A stretch of DNA of 64,000 nt, from NCBI GenBank assembly GCA_039810245.1, contig JBDHWQ010000014.1:29572-93571 (forward strand). The letters run 5' to 3'. A model generated the notes under the pieces. The model was not told the origin of the DNA, searched no databases, and was given only the letters and a program-made list of their open reading frames with translations. The position numbers and the translations under genes are program-made. The DNA is from CALDSL01 sp039810245. Lineage in GTDB: Bacteria; Chloroflexota; Anaerolineae; Anaerolineales; Anaerolineaceae. Positions 7,989-15,564 of the stretch are shown here, in pieces; position 1 is the first letter of the stretch, and each line of letters opens with the position of its first letter.

Positions 7989-8500
7989 TCCTGCCCCTCG
8001 GAGCGCTGCTGGCGCTGATTGCGCTGGTCGTGCTGTGGCAGGCAGCGCGCCAGCGTAAAGCATCCGGTCTGCCTGCCGGCCGCGTAATCTACACCGACAC
8101 GCGCGCCTGGGGCACGCTGGAAAAGCCGCTCTACGACCCGTTGCACGGGCTGACCGGCAAGCCGGACTACATCATCGAGCAGGGCGAGCGCTGGATCCCG
8201 GTGGAAGTCAAGAGTGCCTATGCCCCGCCCGAGCCGTACGACAGCCACGTCTACCAGCTTGCGGCTTACTGCCTGCTGGTAGAGCGCGCTTCAGGCAAGC
8301 GCCCACCCTATGGAATTCTGAAATATCGCAATCGCAGCTACGCGATTGATTACACCCCCGAACTGGAAGCCAGCCTGAAAGACTTGCTGGCCGAAATGCG
8401 CCGCGAGGAACGCCTGGAAGAATCCGACCGCTCGCACGAAGACCCGGCGCGCTGCGCCCGCTGCGGCTACCGCCGCACCTGCGACCAGCGCCTGGGCTGA
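7976..8500 (+). CDS. C-terminal part of a split Cas4-like (PD-(D/E)XK) nuclease
   Basis: A 174-residue protein from a GTG start. A membrane helix (about 4-22) is followed by the nuclease core: GKPDY (Asp64), the E-x-K pair in PVEVKSAY (Glu77, Lys79) and the QxxxY motif YQLAAY (Gln94). A C-terminal cysteine cluster follows (Cys160, Cys163, Cys169). Cas4 proteins hold a 4Fe-4S cluster with one N-terminal and three C-terminal cysteines; the missing one is Cys23 of the preceding gene. There is no CRISPR locus in the window, so a DNA-repair role with ssb, translin and recN is more likely. Confidence 0.82.
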   Translation: MDRLILPLGALLALIALVVLWQAARQRKASGLPAGRVIYTDTRAWGTLEKPLYDPLHGLTGKPDYIIEQGERWIPVEVKSAYAPPEPYDSHVYQLAAYCLLVERASGKRPPYGILKYRNRSYAIDYTPELEASLKDLLAEMRREERLEESDRSHEDPARCARCGYRRTCDQRLG

Positions 8501-8542
8501 GGCCGTATCAAAACTGCTAAGGCAATTCCACGCGTTTTCTTC

Positions 8543-8548
8543 TATAAT
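8543..8548 (+). promoter_or_regulatory. -10 box of nadK, leaderless arrangement
   Basis: TATAAT ends 7 bases before the ATG at 8556 and there is no Shine-Dalgarno. Initiation would fall on or next to the A of the start codon. Confidence 0.6.
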
Positions 8549-8555
8549 TAACCCT

Positions 8556-9431
8556 ATGCTCCAACCCCAGGCCGCTCCCAGCCGCATTGCTGTGCTGCAC
8601 CACCCCAACCTGCCGGTTTCGCTCACCGAAGCCGCGGAAGTGGTGGCATTTTTGCGCGGGCTGGGCGTGGAGCGTGTCGAGCAGCTTTCCCTGTACGAAG
8701 ATGGCCTGTCGGAGCGCATCCACGCAGGCGCGTTTGATGCCGTGATAGGGTTGGGCGGCGACGGAACCATGCTGCGCTGCGGCCACCTGGTAGCCGGCAC
8801 CAGCGTACCGGTGCTGGGCATCAACATGGGACGCTTTGGCTTTCTGGCCGAAGTGCGCCGCAATGCCTGGCACGATCTGCTGCCCAACTTGCTGGAGAAA
8901 CGATTCTGGCTGGAAGAGCGCATGCTGCTAAACGCTGTGCACTGGGCCGGCGACGAACTGCGTGGCGAATGGGACGTGCTCAACGAAGTGGTCGTGTGCC
9001 GCGGCCGCTGGGTGCGGCCCATACACGTCCAGGCGCGCGTTGACGGCGTAGACCTCGCCACCTACGTGGCCGATGGCCTGATCACCGCCACCCCCACCGG
9101 CTCCACCGCCTATGCCCTGGCCGCCGGCGGGCCGATCCTGCCGCCCGAATTGCGCAATATCCTCATCGTGCCAGTCGCGCCACACCTCTCGGTGGACCGC
9201 GCGGTGATCCTCGCCGAAGGCGCGTGCGTTGAGATTTCGGTGCTGCGCGATCACGATGCAGTATTCTCGGTGGACGGCCAGGAAGCCGTGCCGCTGGGTG
9301 AAGGTGAGCACGTCAGCGTGTTCAGCAGCGAAGATTCCGTGCATTTCATCCGTTTTCAAGACCCGGGGTATTTCTACCGCAACCTTACCCTGTATATGGA
9401 TCAAAACCCTTCTGCCACCGGAGCCGAATGA
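8556..9431 (+). CDS. nadK: NAD kinase
   Basis: A 291-residue ATP-NAD kinase. The GGDGT loop (67-71) that binds phosphate is preceded by DAVIGL. The conserved LNEVVVCR and TPTGSTAYALAAGGPI stretches form the NAD-binding and catalytic region, and the beta-sandwich C-terminus carries FSVDGQE. It makes NADP from NAD in the cytoplasm. The start codon lies right behind a TATAAT box without a ribosome-binding site. Its stop overlaps the next gene's start (ATGA). NAD kinase next to recN is a common bacterial arrangement. Confidence 0.95.
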   Translation: MLQPQAAPSRIAVLHHPNLPVSLTEAAEVVAFLRGLGVERVEQLSLYEDGLSERIHAGAFDAVIGLGGDGTMLRCGHLVAGTSVPVLGINMGRFGFLAEVRRNAWHDLLPNLLEKRFWLEERMLLNAVHWAGDELRGEWDVLNEVVVCRGRWVRPIHVQARVDGVDLATYVADGLITATPTGSTAYALAAGGPILPPELRNILIVPVAPHLSVDRAVILAEGACVEISVLRDHDAVFSVDGQEAVPLGEGEHVSVFSSEDSVHFIRFQDPGYFYRNLTLYMDQNPSATGAE

Positions 9432-9985
9432 GCGAGTACACCTACGTCCCTACCTACTGCGCCAACCATCCCGACCGGGAAACCGGCCTGCGCTGCAAGC
9501 GCTGCAACAAGCCAATTTGCGACAGGTGCGCCGTGCTCACCCCGGTGGGTTATGTGTGCAAAGAATGCCTGCGCACCCAGCAAAAAGTGTTCGACAACGC
9601 CGCCTGGTACGATTACCCCCTGGCGATGCTCATTGCCGCTGCGCTCTCGTTTGCCGGCAGCTACGCCGCCGGGGTAATGGGCTTTTTCACCTTCTTCATC
9701 GCCCCGGTGGTCGGCGTGATCATCGCCGAGGCGGTGCGCTGGGTGGTACGCCGCCGGCGCTCGCGCCTGTTATTCCGCCTGGTGGCCCTGGCGGCACTGT
9801 TAGGCAGCCTGCCGCGCATCCTCATCACCCTGTTCAACGTGGTTGCCTTCTCCGGTTTTCTCACCCAGGGTGGCAACCTGTTCGCCGGCAGCTTTTCACT
9901 GCTGGCCATCCTGTGGCCGCTGGTGTACACCTTTCTGGTCACCAGTACCGTGTATTACCGCATTAGTGGTATCCAAATTAAGTAA
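9428..9985 (+). CDS. B-box-type zinc-binding membrane protein
   Basis: A 185-residue protein. The first 50 residues hold a B-box-like zinc module (Cys11, His14, Cys23, Cys26, Cys31, Cys34, Cys44, Cys47). Three or four membrane helices follow (about 62-82, 84-102, 113-135, 150-178), with an arginine-rich loop (RRRRSR, near 108-113). The function is unknown; homologues occur as rhomboid-like or hypothetical membrane proteins with the zinc module in the cytoplasm. It overlaps nadK by four bases and is 12 bases from recN, so all three are in one operon. Confidence 0.75.
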   Translation: MSEYTYVPTYCANHPDRETGLRCKRCNKPICDRCAVLTPVGYVCKECLRTQQKVFDNAAWYDYPLAMLIAAALSFAGSYAAGVMGFFTFFIAPVVGVIIAEAVRWVVRRRRSRLLFRLVALAALLGSLPRILITLFNVVAFSGFLTQGGNLFAGSFSLLAILWPLVYTFLVTSTVYYRISGIQIK

Positions 9986-9997
9986 TGCAGAACTGCC

Positions 9998-11749
9998 ATG
10001 ATTATTGAACTGCGTATCGAAAACTTTGCCATTATCCAGCGGCTGGAGCTCGACCTGAGCGCCGGCCTGGTGACATTTACGGGGGAGACCGGCGCAGGCA
10101 AATCCATCATCCTCGATGCCATCGAGGCGCTGGTGGGCGGCCGCGCCGATGCCGGCATGATCCGCGCCGGGTCTGAACGCGCCCTGGTCGAAGCCACCTT
10201 CCGCATCCCCGCTGCCAGCCGCGCCGCCATCCACCAGATCCTCGAGCGCGAAGAGCTGCTGGACGACGCGGATGAGGTCACCCTCTCGCGCGAGCTGCGC
10301 CGCGAAGGCCGCAACATCGCTCGCGTCAACGGCCGCACCGTCAGCCTGGGGATGCTGCGCGAGTTGGGCGGCTACCTGGTGGATATTCACGGACAGTCGG
10401 AGCATCTTTCGCTCTACAATGTGCGCGAGCACCTGCACCTGCTCGACCGCTACGCGGTGAGCGAGCCGCACCTGGCGGCCTATCGCAAGGCGTACGCGCA
10501 GTTAAACGCGCTGCGACGCGACCTGGCCACGCTGCGCCAGACCGAAGCCGATGCCGAACGCCGCACCGATATGCTCAATTACCAGGTGCAAGAAATCGAC
10601 GCCGCCGCGCTAAAGCCCGGCGAGGAAGACGAGCTGCGCCAGGAGCGCGAGCGACTGGCGAATGCCGAAAACCTGGCCGCGCTGGCCCAGCAGGCCCTGC
10701 AGGTGTTGGATGAAGGCACGCCGGAATCGCCTTCCATCTCCGACCTGGCCGGCCAGATGGTGCAGGCTTTGGCGGCCATCGCGAAAATTGATTCCAGCCA
10801 GTCGGCGCTCTCCGAACAGGCGGTTGGACTGGCCGACACGCTGGCCGATATCGGCGTTGAGCTGCGTGACTACCTGGAAGGCATGGAATTTAACCCGCGC
10901 CGCCTGGAGCAGGTGGAAGACCGGCTGGATATGATCAGCAAGCTCAAACGCAAGTACGGCGGCAGCATCGAAGCGGTGCTGAGCTTTGCCACCGACGCGC
11001 GCGCTCAGCTCGATACCATCCTGCACGCCGAAGAGCGCATCACCGCGCTGGAAGCCGAAGAAGCGGATATGCTCAACGAGCTGGCCCGCCTGGGGCTGGC
11101 GCTCTCCGCGCACCGCCGCGCCGCCGCCGAAAACCTGGCGCGTGGCGTGGAATCCGAGCTCAACGACCTGCGCATGGAAGGCGCGCGCTTCGCGGTGGAT
11201 ATGCAGTTCCAACCCGACCCGCACGGCGTACCGCTGGGCGATGGGCAGGCGGTGGCTTTTGACTCCAGCGGCCTGGACCGCGTGGAGTTCCTGGTGGCCC
11301 CCAACCCCGGCGAAGGCCTCAAGCCGATGGTTAAGATCGCATCCGGCGGCGAGACTTCGCGGCTGATGCTGGCGCTCAAGAATACCCTTGTGCGCGCAGA
11401 CCCTGTGCCAACCCTGATCTTCGATGAAATTGACCAGGGCATCGGCGGGCGCGTGGGCAGCGTGGTAGGCGAGAAGCTGTGGCGGCTCGGTCGCCAGCAC
11501 CAGGTGCTGTGCGTGACGCACCTGCCGCAGCTTGCCGCCTTTGGCGATCTGCACTACCGCGTGGGCAAGCACGTGGAAGACGGGCGTACCATGACCGACG
11601 TTCAAAAGCTGGATGACAGCCACCGACTGGAAGAGCTGGCGCAGATGCTGGGTAACCTGAGCGATGTTAACTTGAGTGCGGCGCGAGAGACGCTGGAAAG
11701 CGCCCGCCAGCGCGCTGGTGAGCTGCGCGCCGTCTCGGCGCACTCCTGA
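9998..11749 (+). CDS. recN: DNA repair protein RecN
   Basis: A 583-residue SMC-like ATPase of typical RecN length. The Walker A GETGAGKS (29-36) follows the RecN-type N-terminus ELRIENFAIIQRLELD. A long coiled coil spans about 150-390. The signature (MVKIASGGETSRLMLALK) and Walker B (PTLIFDEIDQGIGG) are near the C-terminus, with the D-loop/His switch LCVTHLPQLAA. It acts early in double-strand-break repair, gathering DNA ends. A 16-base inverted repeat follows the stop. Confidence 0.97.
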   Translation: MIIELRIENFAIIQRLELDLSAGLVTFTGETGAGKSIILDAIEALVGGRADAGMIRAGSERALVEATFRIPAASRAAIHQILEREELLDDADEVTLSRELRREGRNIARVNGRTVSLGMLRELGGYLVDIHGQSEHLSLYNVREHLHLLDRYAVSEPHLAAYRKAYAQLNALRRDLATLRQTEADAERRTDMLNYQVQEIDAAALKPGEEDELRQERERLANAENLAALAQQALQVLDEGTPESPSISDLAGQMVQALAAIAKIDSSQSALSEQAVGLADTLADIGVELRDYLEGMEFNPRRLEQVEDRLDMISKLKRKYGGSIEAVLSFATDARAQLDTILHAEERITALEAEEADMLNELARLGLALSAHRRAAAENLARGVESELNDLRMEGARFAVDMQFQPDPHGVPLGDGQAVAFDSSGLDRVEFLVAPNPGEGLKPMVKIASGGETSRLMLALKNTLVRADPVPTLIFDEIDQGIGGRVGSVVGEKLWRLGRQHQVLCVTHLPQLAAFGDLHYRVGKHVEDGRTMTDVQKLDDSHRLEELAQMLGNLSDVNLSAARETLESARQRAGELRAVSAHS

Positions 11750-11757
11750 ACCGGCTG

Positions 11758-11802
11758 CGCGCAAATACGCCGCGCAACAAACGGGAGCGGCGTATTTGCG
11801 CG
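11758..11802. terminator. Inverted repeat after recN
   Basis: The 16-base arms 11758-11773 and 11787-11802 are perfect complements around a 13-base loop, nine bases after the recN stop. There is no clear U-run. It separates recN from the SARP gene promoter. Confidence 0.6.
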
Positions 11803-11820
11803 AAACATCCCAATTTCCAG

Positions 11821-11826
11821 TATAAT
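11821..11826 (+). promoter_or_regulatory. -10 box of the SARP-type regulator gene
   Basis: TATAAT lies 50 bases before the ATG at 11877, just after the recN inverted repeat. No convincing -35 was seen. Confidence 0.45.
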
Positions 11827-11876
11827 GATAAGTATATACATCACCGATGCCTTTTTGCGGATCGTGAAAGGCGTTT

Positions 11877-14800
11877 ATGCTTCGAATTTTGCTGCTGGGT
11901 ACCCCGGTTGTGCTGGTAGATGGTCAGCCTGTGCTGATTCGACGGCGCCTGCAACGGTCCATGCTGTTCTATCTGGCCAGCCACCCCGATCCGGTCTCGC
12001 GTTCGGATCTGATCATGTTATTCTGGCCGGACGAAAACGAACAGGCCGGCCGGCGCCACCTGCGCGAGGCGCTCAGCAAGCTGCGCGCCCAGCTCGACGA
12101 TGACCGTTACTGGCAGGTGGATCAGGATCGCGTGGGCCTTGACCACGCGCACGTCTCGGTGGACGTGGATGATTTCCAACAGATGGTGGAAAACGACTGG
12201 CACGTGTTGCGCCAGACCCCGCATAACGTGCCGCTGCCACTGCCCGCGGCCGAGCGCGTGCGCGCTGCGCTGGAGCTGTGGCGCGCGGGACGCTTCCTGG
12301 CTGGCAGCAACGTGCATTCCAGTGAAGCCTTCGATTACTGGCTGACCAGCTTTACGCACCAGCTTGAAAATGTGCGCCTGGTTTTGCTGGAGCGCCTGGC
12401 CGATCATTGCGCCGCTAGCGGCGACCTGCACACGGCCATCTTCTGGATGAACCAGGCGCTGGACTGCGACGAGCTGAACGAAACCTACTCGCTGCGCCTG
12501 CTGGCCTGGATGCGCGCCCTGGGCTTGCGCTCAGAAGCCATGCGGCTGTGCGCGCGCATGGAAGGCGTGTATGCGCGCGAAACCGGCGGCTCGCCGCCCG
12601 AAGCCCTGCGAACCGCCTGCCGCCAGGCGCGCGGCGATTCGCCCGCCAGCATCGACGGCGCGCGAGCCTGGCCGCTGCCCATGCGCATGCAGGCGCCATT
12701 TGTGGGGCGCATCTACGCCATGCAGCACCTGCACAAGCTGCTGCAGCGCGGCGGCGCAGCGATTGTTCTGGGTGAAGCTGGTGCAGGGAAGACGCGCCTG
12801 GTGCAGAACTTTACCGAAACCAGTGAAACTCCGCTGCGGCTGCTGCTGGCGCAGGGCCGCGTGGGGGAAAACAGCCTGCCGTTCCAACCCCTGATCGAGA
12901 TGTTGCGCCGCGATGTGCAGCCCGCCGAGTGGCGGCGCGTCGACCCGGTGTGGCGCGCGGCGCTGGTTCCTATCCTGCCCGAGCTGCTGCCCGGCCTACC
13001 CGCGCGCATCGTCAGCCACGAGACCGCCGAACATAGCGGGCGCAGCCGCATCTTCGAGGCGCTGCGCCAGGTGCTGCTGGCGCTCAACGGCAGCGCACGC
13101 GTGCTGCTCTTTTTAGATGACGCCCAATGGAGCGATGAGGCCACCCTTTCGGCGCTTGCGTACATTTATGAACGTCGGTATTTCCACGAGCGCGGGCTGT
13201 TGGTCCTGGCTGCGCGCCAGGGCGAGCGCAGCCTGTACCTGGAGCAATTCCTGGCTCATCCTGGGATTGAACAGGCACTGCGTCTCACCCTGCGCCAGCT
13301 CAGCGAAGAAGAGATTGGACTGCTGGCGCGCAGCGTGCTCAACCAGGAGCTGCCGGCCGGTCTGGTGGAGCGGCTGGTCCGCGATACCGGCGGCAACCCG
13401 CTGTTCATCCTCGAAACCCTGCGCGGCTGGCTGGAGCTTTCGCCGCGCCCGCCGCTCGAATCGCTGGCCGAACTGCCGCTGCCCGTCAGCATTTATAACC
13501 TGCTGCATGAACGCCTGCGCGCGCTGGACTCGCGCGGCCGCCAGGTGCTGCAGGCAGCGGCGGTGATTGGGCAAAGCTTTCCGGTGGACGTGCTGGAAGT
13601 TGTAACCGCTTTGCCCCCCGAACGCGTAATGCAGGCGCTGGAAGACCTGGAACGCTATTACCTGGTGCGCCCGGATACTGCTCTGCCCGCGCGCTATGCC
13701 TTTATTCATGACCGCTTCCGTGAAGTGCTGCTGCGCGAGTTGAGCCCGGCGCGCCGCCGCCTGCTGCACCAGCGCACTGCCGTCGCCTTGCAAGATCGCC
13801 TGAGCGCGCCAGCCGGCCCGCAGGCCGCTCTGCTGGCAGGCCACTTTGAAGCCGCGGGCGACGCCCACGCGGCATTCGGCTATTGGCTGCAAGCTGCGTC
13901 ATATGCCATCGGATTGTATTCCTACTCGGAAGCCTTCGATGCCTTTATGCACGCCGAAGCCTTGCTGCCCCAACTGGCTGCCGGTCTGGATGACGGCTCT
14001 CTCTACGCGCTGTATTCCAACTGGAGCGATACCGCCTACGTAGCCGGCGACGTAGATGGGATGGAACACGCCAACGCCGCCTTGCGCGCCTTTGGCGAAC
14101 AGCGCGCCAGTCCATTCCTGGTGGGCGCCGGCCTCAGCGGAATGGCTTATGCCGCGGTTATGCGCGGCGATTTCACCACCGCGATGGCAGACCTGGACCT
14201 GGCGCTGCCATACCTCAAGCAGCACGGCGACCCTTACGAGGAAATCCTTGGCTTCACGCGTTATGGCACGCTGCTCATCCACCAGATGCGCTTCGATGAA
14301 GCGCGTAAGCCGCTTGAACACGCGCTCAGCCTGGGGGAAGGCGCGGTGGAGGAGCGCGTGCTCAGCGTATGGCTGCTGGCCATGGATTGGATGGCGCTGC
14401 TGGAAATGCTCAGCGGTTGGCCGGAACGGGCGTTAGCCCTGTGCCAGGAAGGGACGAGCCAGCGGCAGGTGCGGCTGCTCAAACGCGGCGCCACGCACAG
14501 CCTGTTCGCGCACTGCGCCGCGCTGCTGTTCACCGGACGCCTGCGCGAATCGCTGGATTTGATCCAGTCCAGTATGGATCAGATGCACCACGCGCGCACC
14601 GTGCGCGACGCTGGCACGGTGCACTACATCGCCGCAACCGCGCACCTGCTGCTGGGCGAGCTGGATGCGGCCTGGACGCACGCGCACAAAGCCATCGAGT
14701 TAGCGCAGCGCGCCAGTTTTACCGATCTGCTGTACGGCGCGCGCTGCGTGTTGGCCGATTTACTGGCCCTGGCTGGCACGGAGGAAGCACTCACGGCCTA

Positions 14801-15377
14801 CCGTTTGGCGCTGCCGCCGAGAAAGAATGGGCTGGTCTATTCCTTAGCTGCGGCGCGCATAGGCTACCTTACTGCGCTTTCCGGTGACATAGAGAACGGC
14901 GCGCAGTTCCAGGCACAGATGGTAGAATATTGCCAGCAGGCAGGTTTCTGGCTGGCAGGCATCAACGCTCAGATCGGCCAGGCCGGCGTGCTTGCCATCC
15001 GGGGGCAGCACGCGGCGGCACGCGCGCTGCTGGTGCAGTGGTCTGCCACCGCGCGCGAGCACAGCATGCAAACGGCGGTACTGGAAAGCGAGATACTGCT
15101 GGGTGAAGTCCTGCTCCAGCAAGGTGAATGGGTTGCGGCCCTGCAGCAAGGGCAAACCGTGGCGCGCCGATCGAGCGAATTGAGAATGCGGCCAATGATG
15201 CTGCGCGGACTGCTGCTTCAGGCGCGCGCCTTGCATGCGAATGGTCAGGGCGTAGCGCCAGATATGCGCGATAAGGTCCTGGCGCTGCTGGCCGAATGGG
15301 AACCACACGCGCGGCTGCCCGAAACGGCGGGTATTTTCGCGGTTTGCCGCAAAGAGGCGCTGAAATTCCTTGATTAA
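11877..15377 (+). CDS. SARP/BTAD-type transcriptional regulator with AAA ATPase and TPR domains
   Basis: A 1166-residue protein. The N-terminus (1-95) is an OmpR-type winged helix (MLRILLLGTPVVLVDGQPV...), then a BTAD helical repeat domain (about 96-250, VDVDDFQQMVEND onwards). A STAND/AAA ATPase follows with Walker A GEAGAGKT (299-306) and Walker B VLLFLDDAQW. The C-terminal 500 residues are TPR-like helices. This order matches AfsR/SARP-family regulators, which are DNA-binding switches controlled by nucleotide and ligand state. The target genes are unknown; the neighbours are not biosynthetic genes. Confidence 0.88.
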   Translation: MLRILLLGTPVVLVDGQPVLIRRRLQRSMLFYLASHPDPVSRSDLIMLFWPDENEQAGRRHLREALSKLRAQLDDDRYWQVDQDRVGLDHAHVSVDVDDFQQMVENDWHVLRQTPHNVPLPLPAAERVRAALELWRAGRFLAGSNVHSSEAFDYWLTSFTHQLENVRLVLLERLADHCAASGDLHTAIFWMNQALDCDELNETYSLRLLAWMRALGLRSEAMRLCARMEGVYARETGGSPPEALRTACRQARGDSPASIDGARAWPLPMRMQAPFVGRIYAMQHLHKLLQRGGAAIVLGEAGAGKTRLVQNFTETSETPLRLLLAQGRVGENSLPFQPLIEMLRRDVQPAEWRRVDPVWRAALVPILPELLPGLPARIVSHETAEHSGRSRIFEALRQVLLALNGSARVLLFLDDAQWSDEATLSALAYIYERRYFHERGLLVLAARQGERSLYLEQFLAHPGIEQALRLTLRQLSEEEIGLLARSVLNQELPAGLVERLVRDTGGNPLFILETLRGWLELSPRPPLESLAELPLPVSIYNLLHERLRALDSRGRQVLQAAAVIGQSFPVDVLEVVTALPPERVMQALEDLERYYLVRPDTALPARYAFIHDRFREVLLRELSPARRRLLHQRTAVALQDRLSAPAGPQAALLAGHFEAAGDAHAAFGYWLQAASYAIGLYSYSEAFDAFMHAEALLPQLAAGLDDGSLYALYSNWSDTAYVAGDVDGMEHANAALRAFGEQRASPFLVGAGLSGMAYAAVMRGDFTTAMADLDLALPYLKQHGDPYEEILGFTRYGTLLIHQMRFDEARKPLEHALSLGEGAVEERVLSVWLLAMDWMALLEMLSGWPERALALCQEGTSQRQVRLLKRGATHSLFAHCAALLFTGRLRESLDLIQSSMDQMHHARTVRDAGTVHYIAATAHLLLGELDAAWTHAHKAIELAQRASFTDLLYGARCVLADLLALAGTEEALTAYRLALPPRKNGLVYSLAAARIGYLTALSGDIENGAQFQAQMVEYCQQAGFWLAGINAQIGQAGVLAIRGQHAAARALLVQWSATAREHSMQTAVLESEILLGEVLLQQGEWVAALQQGQTVARRSSELRMRPMMLRGLLLQARALHANGQGVAPDMRDKVLALLAEWEPHARLPETAGIFAVCRKEALKFLD

Positions 15378-15531
15378 ACCCAAAAGACGGCAACGTTTGT
15401 CCATGTTTTGGCAACGCTGTTCGTATATGCTAATGGGGCGGGGAGGGTTATCCCTCTCACGGGCTGCAGGGGCCCGTGGCCAAAGGTGGTTGGTGTTTGG
15501 GGGACGAGCACGAGCCACTTTTGCAACGAAC

Positions 15532-15558
15532 GGCAGGCTGGGCAATTCCCCGCCTGCC
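15532..15558 (+). terminator. Hairpin terminator after the SARP gene
   Basis: GGCAGGC (15532-15538) pairs with GCCTGCC (15552-15558), with an inner GGG/CCC pair, and is followed by TTTCT. It lies between two convergent genes. Confidence 0.5.
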
Positions 15559-15564
15559 TTTCTG

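Noticed and set aside
7725..8500. A CRISPR-Cas locus suggested by the Cas4-like genes
   Set aside because: No cas1, cas2 or effector gene and no spaced direct repeats are in the window; the neighbours are repair genes.
15378..15531. Possible small RNA between the SARP gene and mutS2
   Set aside because: Only a GGGC/GCCC hairpin and a terminator are visible, with no promoter or conserved structure to support a gene.
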